Source: Bacteroidota bacterium (GTDB lineage Bacteria; Bacteroidota; Bacteroidia; B-17B0; Aurantibacillaceae). From it: a DNA stretch of 64,000 nucleotides. The stretch covers positions 419,232 through 483,231 of the forward strand of contig JADJSH010000001.1 in NCBI GenBank assembly GCA_016711805.1, given 5' to 3'. Of the stretch, positions 53,990-64,000 are shown piece by piece. Position 1 is the first letter of the stretch; the number at the start of each line of letters is the position of its first letter. The translations under genes and the position numbers were made by a program. Under the pieces are notes generated by a model. That model did not search any database, was not told the DNA's origin, and worked only from the letters and a program-made list of their open reading frames with translations.

Positions 53990-54746
53990 TTAGTAAACTT
54001 TGAATAGATTAAGTAAAAAAATAGAAATTCTCGCAAAAGGGTGTAAAATAAGTCCAACTATTCTAATGAGCCAACTAGGCGATTTGTAAAGAAACTTCAT
54101 TCTCTCAGCAAATTTTTGGAGAAATAAAGAAGTAATTACAGTACTACAAACATATTTTTCTTTTTCAATAAATTCATCTCTTATAACGTCAAATAAAAAG
54201 ATATATCTATCTTCATCTGAATTATTGTAAGCTTCATGATAATTCGCATCAACAAAGATGAGCATATTTCCTTCTTCCCAATGCCTAGTTTCTCCTTTTA
54301 CAGTAAAACCACATTGTGTACTTGCCTTTGGGATTATAAAGTGCTAAATGACAGCGAAAAATGGCATTAGTGTCGCCATGATGTGGTTTAATTTTCGAAT
54401 TAGCTTCTAAAAGATTAAATGATGCTGAAACGATATTAGGAAACGAATTAATAATTTTTGAAGTTCGTGAAAATATTTTTTGATTACTATTCAAATTAAT
54501 ACCCCACCACTTAATAGCAGTTGTCTTCCATGTGTTTTTGCGTTCTACCATGGAAGCATTAAAATAACTTTCCAATTTATGGTCTTTTAAATAATCTAAA
54601 AGTTCGCCTTTAATAACATCACAATTATTAATAATAACCTTAGCCCACTCATAATTTTCTGAAGAAAAAAAAGCCATTGTGTCGCCTTTATACTCAGAAG
54701 AATCATACAGACTAAACCATAATTTATGTTCCTTAGTTTCAGTCAT
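53990..54746 (-). CDS. Aspartyl/asparaginyl beta-hydroxylase family protein 1 (frameshifted)
   Basis: Pieces 54285-54746 and 53990-54265 join through a shift near 54335. The first piece has LEANSKIKPHHGDTNAIFRC, holding the first iron-ligand His and the 2-oxoglutarate region. The restored frame reads IPKASTQCGFTVKGETRHWE and FVDANYHEAYNNSDEDRY, with the second His. The C-terminus has a hydrophobic helix (VGLILHPFARISIFLL). The family hydroxylates Asp/Asn in peptides or lipid head groups. Its start directly abuts the stop of gene 2. Confidence 0.75.
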
Positions 54747-55479
54747 TTATTTCTTTAATCTGTTTCTAATTGGAATAGCTAACTTAAGAAATAATACAAA
54801 AGGAAACAATAAAAATTTAAAAAAACGCCTATCAACTTCATATAATTTTGGAATGATATTACCAACTTGTTGAAGATAAAAACTAGCTAAAATAGTAGCG
54901 CAAATTTTATTTTTTTGTTCCGCAAATTCGGGTTTTAAAACATCAAATAATAAAATAATACGTGTTTCATTAGAGTTATTCCATGCTTCATGTTTAAAAG
55001 CGTCTTCAAATCCTATCACTTTTCCTTTCGTCCAATGTCTTTCGTCTTCTAATACTTTAATAGCACAAGCATTATAATCTTGTGGTATCTTAAGGCCTAA
55101 ATGACAACGATAAATCGCATTTGTATCCCTAATTACGTGGCTTAATTTTAGAATTAGGTTCTAAAATATTAAAGCCCATACTTACAACATTAGGAATAGC
55201 ATTCAGCAATTTCATGGTTTCTGGAAAGTGTTTCTGAACATCATACATTTCTGTGCCCCAAACTCTTAAAGACCTTACTCTCCATGATTTTGGTTTTTCT
55301 ACCATCATGCTATTAAAATGAGATTCTATCGTATTTACATGAGAATAGTTTTTAAATTCATTAAATATATGTTCCCAGCTATTTTGCAAATCATTAATTC
55401 CTTTATAGGCACTCATATCCACAAAAGGCTTATCATTGCTTTTGTACTCTTTATGATCATACAAACTAAACCAAAGCAT
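54747..55479 (-). CDS. Aspartyl/asparaginyl beta-hydroxylase family protein 2 (frameshifted)
   Basis: Pieces 55129-55479 and 54747-55019. The first ends LEPNSKIKPRN, but the neighbouring frame gives HVIRDTNAIYRCHLGL, so one base is missing near 55133 and the ligand His is kept. The next part is DERHWTKGKVIGFEDAFKHE with HEAWNNSNETRI (second His). It ends with a hydrophobic helix and RNRLKK. It resembles protein 1 over its whole length, so the two are a tandem duplication. Confidence 0.75.
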
Positions 55480-55480
55480 A

Positions 55481-56505
55481 TTATTTTCTTTTTTTCACCA
55501 TCATTTTAAGCCATAATGGAGATTCGATATATAACTTATGGTATACTTTTTTTTCAATAATAGCTTTCAATATATTTATTCTATCAGTTAGAGAATAAGA
55601 ATATGATTTTGAAACTTTTAAATATCCATAAAAAACATCCAGTTTTTCGTTAATTTTTTCAGAAACTGCTATTTCATCCTCGGTTAAAACTTTTTTCCAC
55701 TCATCTATTAATTCGGTAGAAATAGGTTTTAATGTGTTGCTTTGGAATTCTTTCATTCTTTTTAAAAATGCGCCATCCACCTTATCTGCCATTCTATCAA
55801 TATAGGTATTAAACTGAGTATGATGCTCTATCATATTATCTGAATATGAAATTTCAAAAAAATCGCAGGCTTTTTTTAATTCAATTTTAGGATTTCATAT
55901 TTAATTAATCCAACTTTATCTAACTTTAAGTCAAGTGTTTTTTTTGCATTCGCGTAATTAATATTATATACTTTAGCCAGATAAGCCGCATTACTTGTCA
56001 ATCCAAGCTTTCTTTTTTTCCAACTAGTAATAACTTCTTTATGATTTCGAACTAAAATTAAAACTTTAGCTTCAGGAAATATATTCATAATCTGAGGTAT
56101 ATAATGAATATATTTAATTTGCTTATCAATTATAACGTCAACTTTGTTTTTATCTTTTAATGGAATAAAATGTAGATAAAAAGTTTGCATAAAAAAATGA
56201 AAATCAAGATTAGACATATAGTTATATAAACTATCTCTTAGGTTTTCTTTAGTATCGTAATATAAACTCAAATTTCTTTCTGTTGTTCCCCAAAAATCAT
56301 TTACCAATTCATCGATTTCGGCTTTTGTATAATTATTTTTCTTGTGATACTTATTGTAAAGATATAATACAAAGGGTTCTTCAGAAGTAGATAGTACATT
56401 TTCATTTTTATTTAACATAGCTGTAAACATTTAATTACCCGTTCGTTCCATACAGAAAATGAAATTTAATTTAACTGAATTAATTTTATCTACACTTAAA
56501 AGCAT
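55481..56505 (-). CDS. Sulfotransferase family protein 4 (frameshifted, one stop)
   Basis: Starts at ATG 56505 with KLNFIFCMERTGN, then an in-frame TAA where a Lys codon (AAA) is expected, then MFTAMLNKNENVLSTSEEPF: a degenerate P-loop (ERTGxK). Further on are VIIDKQIKYIHYIPQIMNIF, KVLILVRNHKEVITSWKKRK and, after a shift near 55870, KKACDFFEISYSDNMIEHHT with a C-terminal helix region to 55481. The stop and start of hydroxylase 2 nearly touch, so these minus-strand genes form one operon. Confidence 0.7.
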
Positions 56506-56700
56506 ATTTGTTTATTATCATTGGTAAAATTAATTAAACTAAGTTTTATTAGTACTTTTAATAACTCTTTTTAATAGCTCAAAATATGATAGAAATCAGT
56601 AATTATAAAAAACGCATATAATAAATAAGTGACTATCTTTTTTTAAATTCAAAACAGTATTTTACACTACTAATATAACTATTCTAAAATTACTACTGTT

Positions 56701-57372
56701 ATGATGGAAGAATTTACAGAAAAAATCCAAAGTGGTTTTATACAATAAATGAGACTCCTGAATTAAAAATATTAGAGGAAAACTATAAAATTATTTTAGA
56801 AGAATTAAACCAACTCCGAAAAATTCCAAAATGGATATTGGCTTGATACCTTTCCCTACTTACCTTCACCCTGATAGCAAGAATAAATGGAAAGTATTTA
56901 CCTTTCAATTTTTCGGCATTAAACACCCTTTAAATTGCAGTATTTGTCCAAAAACATACGATATACTAAAACAGATTCCAACATTAATATCTGCTGATTT
57001 TTCTTATTTACCTGCTCGTACAAAAATTTTGCCTCATAAAGGATTTACTAAAATGGTGCTAAGAGCGCATTTAGGGTTAGTGATCCCTAAAGATTGTAAC
57101 ATTAGAGTGGGTGAAGAAACTCGCACTTGGGAAGAAGGAAAAATGCTCATTTTTGACGATTCCTATGATCATGAAGCATGGAATGATAGCGATGAAGACC
57201 GCTTTGTTTAATGCTAGATATTGCCAATCCTCATTGAATATACTGCTAAAGAAATAGGACGCTACAAAATTGAAACCTTGAAAGATGAATTTATGCTTAA
57301 ACTTTTTCCTAAAGAAAATGGTTGTCACTTTTAGATAAAGGCGAATTTGATATTTTTCCAGAAACTAATTAA
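56701..57372 (+). CDS. Aspartyl/asparaginyl beta-hydroxylase family protein 3 (frameshifted)
   Basis: The clean core is 56831-57211: PTYLHPDSKNKWKVFTFQFF, LPARTKILPHKGFTKMVLRA (first His), RVGEETRTWEEGKMLIFDDS and YDHEAWNDSDEDRFV (second His). Upstream, from ATG 56701, frames carry MEEFTEKIQSG and ETPELKILEENYKIILEELN; downstream, KEIGRYKIETLKDEFMLKLF to a stop at 57372. This is closest to the mammalian-type Asp/Asn hydroxylase domain used on peptides or lipids. It converges on the GNAT gene. Confidence 0.7.
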
Positions 57373-57987
57373 CATTTAACTGATTTAGATAAGTATTGAT
57401 TTCATCTGTTTGTCTCTCATTAATCTCTGCTGTCAATTTAAATTCGCTATTTCCACTATTTAATAAAGCAGCTGCTTTTATCAACTTTTTGGTTTTTAAA
57501 TTATAATCTTCTCTGTCTAAATATAATTGTACAAGTTTCGTCTGCTGTTTTTCCAATAATTTTATAACCTAACATTAAATTAAAAAATCAAGTGCTTTTT
57601 GTTATTGATTGCAACAGTAGCAATAGAGGCTTCTCCTGAATTAAACACATCAAACACTGCCTGTAGCATAGTTAATGAAGCATAAGCTGGGATAGGGCTA
57701 CCCCAATAACTTTTGTCCCAAATAAAAATACCGCCTTCCGCAACTTTCGATTCAGAAGAATCTTTACAATTTATTAAGCCAATTTTTTTTTGCTCATGTT
57801 GAATTATAAAGTAATAATTATTTTTATTATTTATTTTTTGAAACCATGCCTTTTGCATTAGAGGAGAAATATACTCTTTAAACTGCATGGTATTTCTAAT
57901 ATAAGATTGATTTCGCCAATACCTCAAAATTTCTAAGTCTTGCCCAGTAACCCTGCTGTATTTTAATCCATATTGCTCAACAATCAT
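57365..57987 (-). CDS. GNAT-type acyltransferase (frameshifted)
   Basis: Pieces 57580-57987 and 57365-57556 join near 57570. The N-terminus MIVEQYGLKYSRVTGQDLEI followed by LRYWRNQSYIRNTMQF is typical of sugar-nucleotide or amino-sugar N-acetyltransferases in glycan clusters. GGIFIWDKSYWGSPIPAYAS and VAINNKK follow. The C-terminus is helical (EDYNLKTKKLIKAAALLNSG). It ends a minus-strand operon that starts with a KAS III gene, so it might use ACP-bound acyl groups. Its 3' end overlaps hydroxylase 3 by a few bases. Confidence 0.68.
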
Positions 57988-58017
57988 ATCTTCTCTTTAA
58001 TACTATATGAGGGTTTT

Positions 58018-58896
58018 TTATTTGATAAAGAAATTAAATTTTCCTAAATATTCTCCAATAATTCCCAAACTAAAAGTAATAATCTCAGAACTCAATAATA
58101 CATCCACAATAATAGAAGTATAACAAGATGGTACCTTAAAAATTATTTTTCTTAAAATAAAATAGGAAGCTAAAAAAATACTAATTACGGATATATATAG
58201 ACCTAATACCCTCACTAATTTTAAAGGCATGGTTGAACTTAATGACATAACCCTTAACGATAGCGTAAACAATGAGCCAAAACTATATCCAGACGATTTC
58301 TTTAAAGATTTTTGAAAATGAACCGATTCAAATCCAATATTATCAGTATACCATAAAGCAATTTCATCTAAAAAAACAGAGGCCCATCATGGTCTAATAA
58401 ATTATTACGTAATGATTTTGAAAAAATTCTAAACGCGCTACCATCTCCAGCTTTTTTATTTTCAATTCTCGATATTTTTTTATAAACTTTAGTGACAAAA
58501 CTTCTCAATAAATTTTTCTTAATATTTATAGGGATAGCATATACTAAATCAAATTTTTCGGTCTTAATTAAATTGTACAATTTCTCAATATCATCAGGAT
58601 TTTGTTCTAAATCATCATCTATAGTGACAATATAATTAGCATGCGCTAAATTAACACCACACAAAAGTGCGTTATGTTGCCCAAAATTTTTCCGAAGTTT
58701 TACGCCTACTATAAAAGGTTTTTTAATTTTAATTGCTTTATAACATCCCAACTTTGATCACTACTTCCATCATCAATTAAATGATTTCATAAGTAACTTT
58801 TTATCCTATCTAATGCTTCAACAACCCTATCAACCGTTTGCATTAAACAAATGCTGAATTATAAACCGGGATTATTATGGATAGTTCTTTTTTCAT
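58018..58896 (-). CDS. Glycosyltransferase family 2, membrane-anchored (frameshifted)
   Basis: It starts MKKELSIIIPVYNSA at 58896; several shifts lie before 58751. The core has VKLRKNFGQHNALLCGVNLA, the metal-binding DDDLEQNPDDIEKL and a linker FRIFSKSLRNNLL. The C-terminus (58018-58272) has two membrane helices (LVRVLGLYISVISIFLASYF, SSEIITFSLGIIGEYLGKF). This is the DPM1/ArnC/GtrB arrangement, which makes polyprenyl-phosphate sugars for glycan modification. Its start overlaps the SDR 3' end. Confidence 0.75.
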
Positions 58897-59654
58897 TATT
58901 CAATTTTTGATATCCTAAAGTTAAACCGCCATCCATTTTAATTACCGAACCTGTTATCCATTTAGAGGCATTTGATAGTAAAAAACAATACTGTTAGCTA
59001 TATCAATAGGTTCCAATACCTAAAGGATAGGTACTTGCATATTTTTGAGCATGCTCTTCGTTTAATGTTGACTTTAATGTGTTCTCGTATATCTCAGTTC
59101 TAACCATTGCAGGAGACAAGGTATTAACTCTTATTTTTTTACTTACAACTTCAAGCCCTAAAGATCTTGAATATGCCTCTAAAGCACCCTTTGAACTAAT
59201 GTATAAAGCTCCGCCAAAATAACTATGCTGTGTACTAATAGTGGAAATTAAAACGATAGATGCCTCATTATTAATTTTCTTTTGTTGAAGTAAATAAGAA
59301 TTAATTAAAACAACAGCATTAAAGTTAATGGAAAACATTTCTTCAATATGTTTAGGTTGAATAAATTTTGCAGGAACAGGTTTTACAATTCCTGCACAAT
59401 ACCTACTCCATCTACTGATGGGCATTGTTTTACAAAATCCATCAACACTTCCGGTTTAGATAAATCTGCCTGAATAATTTGAGTGTTTATTTGATGGTTC
59501 TAATTGACTAAAGTGTTTTGTAATTTATCAGATCTCTTCCATGAATAATAACATGTGCTCCCATTTGTGAAGCTAAAATAGCCGCTGCTTTTCCTATACC
59601 TGAAGAAGCACCAGTTATTAATATTGTTTTATCCGTTAATAAAAAGTCCTGCAT
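58859..59654 (-). CDS. SDR family oxidoreductase, probable 3-oxoacyl-ACP reductase (frameshifted)
   Basis: It starts ATG 59654 with LLTDKTILITGASSGIGKAA (Rossmann motif). Shifts near 59490 and 59430 lead to 59003-59425: LISTISTQHSYFGGALYISS, with catalytic Ser, Tyr and Lys in the pattern S-Y-x-x-x-K. It ends with NASKWITGSVIKMDGGLTLG. The exact stop is uncertain because an A-run at the end may be miscounted. The start abuts the upstream KAS III stop (TAAATG). FabG-like role inferred from neighbours. Confidence 0.72.
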
Positions 59655-60704
59655 TTATATTTCAATTAAATCTGAACAATAAATTTCATCTGTTTCAAAT
59701 AAACAAGAGGCCCAAGAAAAACCAACACCAAAACCAGAAACAATAAGGTGTTCCGTTTTTGTAACTGCTCTTTATTTGAGTAACCATAGTTAATGGAATA
59801 GAGGCTGAACTTGTATTTCCAATAAATTAATAGAATAAGGCACTTTTGTAGTATCTAATACTTTTAATTTTTACGGACGCTTTCATTTATTAATTTATTT
59901 GCTTGATGAAAAACAAAATAATCCACTTTGTCTTTTTCAATATTTGCAAATCGAAATAACTCATTAATGTTAGGTGTAACTTCTTTAAGGCAAAATTAAA
60001 AATATCAATACCGTTTAAAATTAAATGGCGTCTGCTTCTTTTAATCCCTGGTTCAATTTCCATAATATCAAAAGTATCATCTCTTACTGTATTCCTAGCT
60101 GCGCCATCTAATATTTTAATCGCATCCTCTCCGCCACCGTCGCTTTGCAAATTAAAATAAATTGAGATGCGTTTGTATTAAATTCAATAGCCGTTGCTGT
60201 TCCTGCATCGCCAAATAAAGGGTAAGTACTTTTATCTTCAATATGTGTTGATAACGTTGATTTATCTCCTACCAACAATAATCCTTTTTTAATTTGTCCA
60301 CCAGAAATAATACTAGACATTAATTGCAGTCCATATACATAACCTGAACATCCAAGGCTTACATCAAACGACATTGTGTTTTTTGATAAACCTAAACGAT
60401 GTTGTAAAATAATAGATGTTGCTGGTAGAAAATAATCTGGCGATTGAGAGACGAAAATTAAACAATCAATTTCTCTTTTTTTCCAATCTAAATCTTTTAT
60501 TAATTTTTCTGCTGCATGAAAACATAAATCAGAAGTTGTAACTTCAAATGGGGCAACTCGTCTTTCAACTATTCCAACGCTTTTAACAAACAAATCATGT
60601 TCTTCAGCTGAAAAAAGAGCATAATCCTTTGTTAATTCCCTTTGTTTAGGAACACAGGCTGAAACACCTTTAATACTTATATTATGAGCGCTAAATAAAG
60701 CCAA
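59655..60704 (-). CDS. 3-oxoacyl-ACP synthase III family protein B (frameshifted)
   Basis: Piece 60108-60704 has the KAS III N-terminal half: ISIKGVSACVPKQRELTKDY, CLIFVSQSPDYFLPATSIIL and DVSLGCSGYVYGLQLMSSII with the catalytic Cys. The next frame (59890-60150) holds GGGEDAIKILDGAARNT, and the last part reads HLIVSGFGVGFSWASCLFET. Shifts near 60150, 59980 and 59870. The cysteine enzyme is kept; the His/Asn residues lie in damaged parts. It likely elongates or starts an acyl chain on the adjacent ACP. Confidence 0.75.
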
Positions 60705-60706
60705 TG

Positions 60707-60943
60707 TTACATTTGTTTTGAAATAATAATATTGTAAATATCTTTTATTGTTTGCGAATTTTTTAAATTCTCCGCATTTAATTGTACATCAAAATTTGCA
60801 TCAACAAACGCAATAATGATGAGTGCGTACATCGAACTCCAATTTTTTATTTCACGATAATTAGTTTCTGGAGTTATTGTACTCGGATCAATATCTTCAA
60901 ACTCTGCAGCTAGTTGATTAGTAAATTCTTCTATAGATACCAT
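60707..60943 (-). CDS. Acyl carrier protein
   Basis: A 78-residue acidic four-helix protein: MVSIEEFTNQLAAEFEDIDP, then YREIKNWSSMYALIIIAFVD. The expected Ser for the phosphopantetheine arm lies in NWSSMYAL (usually DSL), with the second Ser as attachment candidate. The second helix is less acidic than in FabI-type ACPs, suggesting a dedicated rather than housekeeping ACP. It sits between two KAS III genes, with a 2-nt gap to the downstream one. Confidence 0.82.
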   Translation of the reverse strand: MVSIEEFTNQLAAEFEDIDPSTITPETNYREIKNWSSMYALIIIAFVDANFDVQLNAENLKNSQTIKDIYNIIISKQM

Positions 60944-60969
60944 AAACTTTTTTTTAAATATACGTTTTT

Positions 60970-61951
60970 TTAATAATCAATAATAGTAGCACCCCAACTA
61001 TTTCCAATTCCAAAACCAGCTAATAAAACTTTCATTCCTTTTTTTAATACACCTTTTTTCTGAGCATCATATAAAGCTAAAGGTATACTTGAAGAAACAG
61101 AATTACCGTAATCTTGAATATTTAGGAACACTTTATCGGCAGGTAATTTCATTTTTTTTCTAATAACTTCTAGAATAAAATAACTAGCTTGGTGAAACAC
61201 AAATAAATCAATATCACAAATGTTAAATTATTTTTATCTAAGATTTCATTAATTAACAGAGGCATTTTTTTAACTGCAAATAAAAAAATATTAGTTCCAT
61301 TCATTATCATTTGACCGCACAATAGGTCACTAGGTGCTTTAAAGCCCTCTTTAACTGGAGTTCTAAAGGCGCTGCCTTCAACATATAAATCTAATGCTCC
61401 ATTTCCATCGGTGCCGTAAACAAAATGTTTCTTTTGAAATCATCAAGTGATATAATAGATGCTGTAGCTACATCACTAAAAATAGAACGTAATTCCAAAT
61501 CATCTTTAGCAATAACCTTTGTAGGAATATCTGCAGTTAAAAACAATATTTTTTTGGCGATACCAGCTTTTAATAAACCATAGGCAATTCCAACTCCATA
61601 AACGTATCCCGAACAACCATAAGGCAAATCAAAACAACCAACTTTAGTTGATAATCCTAATTTGTGTTGAATGATACAAGATGTAGCGGGCGCTATATAA
61701 TCAAATCCCTCACTGCAAAATATTAAAAAATCTATTTCAGACTTATCGAGTTTGGTTTCATTAAATAAATTATTGCCGGCTTTTATAGCCATATCAGATG
61801 AAAGTTCCCCTGCTTTCGAAACATAACGAGCATTAATATGCGTATTCTTAAAAAGCTGCTCTGGTTCAATATCAAATACATTTGCTAAATCAGCATTTGA
61901 AAGCCTATTATCTGGCAAATAGATAGAGATATGATTAATGCAAACTGACAT
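60970..61951 (-). CDS. 3-oxoacyl-ACP synthase III family protein A (frameshifted)
   Basis: Piece 61391-61951 begins MSVCINHISIYLPDNRLSNA and has CFDLPYGCSGYVYGVGIAYG with the catalytic Cys. Piece 60970-61200 holds MFHQASYFILEVIRKKMKLP with the His and NIQDYGNSVSSSIPLALYDA with the Asn, then GFGIGNSWGATIIDY. The His-Asn-Cys triad of KAS III is complete. A shift lies between 61391 and 61200. It is the first gene of the minus-strand operon. Confidence 0.8.
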
Positions 61952-62127
61952 ACAAGCTTTGTAAATTTAATCAATACTAAGCAAAATCTAACGAAAAATT
62001 AGATATTTTAAATTCAGAAAAAAAGTTGACAATTCACTCAATCAAATATGGTTTTCAATCATTTAATCCTTTTTTTGAAATTAACTTAAACAGTTATATA
62101 TTAGCGTATAAATTAAAAAAATTAGCT

Positions 62128-62524
62128 ATGAAAAAATCCTTTCAATTACTTGTTTAGCAGTATTAATGCTTGTTACAAAAGCATACTCTCAATCAAACCT
62201 TATGTGGACCGTAAAAGACAACGTTCAAAAAGGGTACTTTAAAACTAATACAACTATAAATTCAAATTTTTCTGGATTTACTTCTAAAGATGAAGCTACA
62301 AAATTTTGCACAAAATAAAAGCTAATACAGAAGTAGCTTCTGCTGTTGTATCTAACTCTGATGCAAACGGTAATTGTGATATTAAATTAACTTTTAAACA
62401 ACCTCATAACAAACAATATTATGTAGGTATGGCTCAAAAATTAGGTGTAGCTTATATTTCAGTAAATGGTAGCAAGAAAACCCCAACTCAAATTTTGGAA
62501 GAAATTCGTAATAAAAACAAATAA
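62128..62524 (+). CDS. Small secreted protein (frameshifted)
   Basis: The gene starts MKK at ATG 62128. After a one-base shift in the A-run the frame reads LSITCLAVLMLVTKAYSQSN (signal peptide), then GYFKTNTTINSNFSGFTSKD. A second shift near 62310 leads to KANTEVASAVVSNSDANGNC and KQPHNKQYYVGMAQKLGVAY, ending at 62524. About 131 residues; no family recognised. A strong terminator follows. Confidence 0.65.
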
Positions 62525-62545
62525 TTAGTGGTTACATAATCATAT

Positions 62546-62572
62546 AAAAAAAGCGCTTTTAGCGCTTTTTTT
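62546..62572 (+). terminator. Terminator after the small secreted protein gene
   Basis: AAAAAGCGC / GCGCTTTTT stem with a TTTTA loop and a T-run of seven. Confidence 0.88.
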
Positions 62573-62632
62573 ATTCCTTTTAATTTACTGTTTTTTATTT
62601 TATTTTTACATTGTTATCCTAATCTACAATTC

Positions 62633-64000
62633 ATGATCGTTTATTATAAAGAGCATAAGAAAAGTTTTTTTACATTTCTCGTACTTGTTTTCTTATTTTA
62701 TGGAAACTCTTTAAAAATAAATATGCATTAGATGATGATTATATAACCGTTACAAATTTTCCTGTAAAAGGAAAAGAGCATGTTCCCAATCATAAATTAG
62801 TTTCAAAAGGATTTGGTGGCATTATTAATATTTGGAAAAGCAGATACGCTCACGATAGCGAAGGCGCAGTTGATTACAGACCCTTGGCAACCACTACCTT
62901 TGATATTGAATACGGCATTTTTGGGCAGAAACCATTTGTAAGTCATCTTATAAATTTATTACTGTACTTTATATGCGTATGGATGTTGTTTTCTATCATA
63001 TTAAAACTATTAGAAGATTACGCGCAAAAGTTTGAATTAGCCTTTTTGTGTTCTCTTCTGTTTTTAATTCATCCAATCCATACAGAAGTGGTAAATAACT
63101 TAAAATGTAGGGATGAAATACTAGCTTTTATATGTGGTATGAGTGCTTTATGGTTTAGCCTAAAGGAATACTCTAAATCAAATTTAAAAAACATTGTATT
63201 TATCATTCTATTTTTGGCTTTAGGCTTTTTCTCGAAACGAACAGCTATTATATTTTTTGCAATAATTCCAATGTGTTTAATCTTCTTCAGAAAAATTAAT
63301 TTAAAAAATCGGAATTTTATTAGTCCTAATCGTACTTACAAATCTCCTAATTCCATTTGTGAAAAATAATTTTGTTTCTGAAAAAGCAGTAAGGCATTTT
63401 TATCATTTTGAAAATCCATTATATACCGACAGCGTTTCTCTTTTCCATAGATTAATAATTGGGATTAAAACTTTTGGTTTTTACATAGGGTTCTCAATAT
63501 TTCCATATCCATTTAGAAATTATTATGGCACCAATGTGTTTGATTTAAGTACTGATATAAATATATATTTCATTATTGCTATTGTTTTTATCTCAATATG
63601 CACATGGTTTATTTATAAGCAAAATAACAAATTATTGCTTTTCGCAACTCTACTGTTTTGTGGCTGTATAGCGCCATTTACAAATATTGGCACCCCTGCT
63701 CCAGGTGTTTTAGCTGAAAGATTTGCATATTTATCTTCAATGGGATTTTGCTTAATATTGGCAATCATAATTTTAAATTATATAAAGATAATTAAATACA
63801 AATCGCTTGTTGATTTTTTCTCAAAACCACTGTTATTCCTATTGCCAGTAATACTAATCTGCATGGCATACGTATGGAATAGAAATTCGAACTGGAATAA
63901 TAAGTTAACATTATTCGAACATGATATTACTCATTTAGAGAAATCTTCAAAGCAAATAGCTTATTAGCAAACGAATATTTTGAGATGTTGCGATCACCAA
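62633..64000 (+). CDS. TMTC-like polytopic membrane protein, possible GT-C mannosyltransferase (partial, frameshifted)
   Basis: It starts at ATG 62633 (MIVYYKEHKKSFFTFLVLVF). Shifts lie near 62715, 63350 and 63955, and the gene runs off the window end. Visible are the extracytoplasmic loop after TM1 with ALDDDYITVTNFPVKGKE and DYRPLATTTFDIEYG, then LLFLIHPIHTEVVNNLKCRD, the HPIHTE signature of TMTC/PMT-like proteins, and many helices. TMTC-type proteins continue into TPR repeats beyond this point. It may glycosylate proteins; inferred only. Confidence 0.7.

Noticed and set aside
56506..56700. Possible gene between sulfotransferase 4 and hydroxylase 3
   Set aside because: Only AT-rich sequence with stops in all frames. 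It probably holds the divergent promoters, but no clear TAnnTTTG pair was found.

Overview
The window comes from a low-GC member of the Bacteroidota. The evidence is type IX secretion (T9SS) C-terminal sorting domains, Bacteroidota-type promoters (TTTG, about 20 nt, TAnnTTTG), many lipoproteins and SusC/FecA-style iron uptake genes, GWxTD and Omp28 family proteins, and the rpsU-xer-hpf gene order. The species cannot be named from the sequence. Phenylacetate epoxidation plus polyhydroxyalkanoate (PHA) storage suggests a free-living aerobic heterotroph.

Layout. 1-8.6 kb: end of a T9SS cargo gene, fabG, a VWA membrane protein, a TlpA-type thioredoxin, a DUF6029 beta-barrel, an Omp28 lipoprotein, hisS and a small secreted protein. 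8.6-15.6 kb: phenylacetyl-CoA epoxidase genes (paaE divergent from paaA-B-C-D, then paaG), with a GldM-like protein, a 35-residue membrane microprotein and an orphan histidine kinase inserted. 15.7-25.5 kb: a YwqK-repeat protein, a gamma-carbonic-anhydrase fold protein, rpsU, a Xer recombinase, hpf, a CrtI-like oxidoreductase, a glycosyltransferase, a GWxTD protein and tRNA-Ser(TGA). 25.5-33 kb: PHA metabolism (phaB, phaJ, phaE, phaC) with a V4R-type sensor kinase.

33-35.3 kb: a T9SS cargo protein and a lipoprotein. 35.4-39.65 kb: an array of small unrelated + strand genes separated by long imperfect palindromes with attC-like ends (AAC...GTT), resembling an integron cassette array. No integrase is visible. 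One stretch inside it (about 36.9-37.3 kb) is corrupted by homopolymers. 40.2-46.4 kb: an iron-uptake cluster (TonB receptor, HTTM protein, imelysin, DUF4856) whose leader holds a tandem stem-loop repeat.

46.8-64 kb: an MFS transporter, a Kir-type channel, SCO1, a TlpA-like protein lacking its CxxC, a SET protein, then an unusual cluster. That cluster has four sulfotransferase-fold genes interleaved with three aspartyl/asparaginyl beta-hydroxylases, followed by a minus-strand operon of KAS III-ACP-KAS III-SDR-GT2-GNAT. It may make and attach a short acyl group and sulfate to a glycan, lipid or peptide. From about 47.3 kb onward almost every gene has single-base frameshifts, mostly at homopolymers, with conserved motifs continuing in the next frame. 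The first 46 kb has essentially none. This looks like poorly polished long-read sequence rather than mass pseudogenisation, so I report full gene spans across the shifts.
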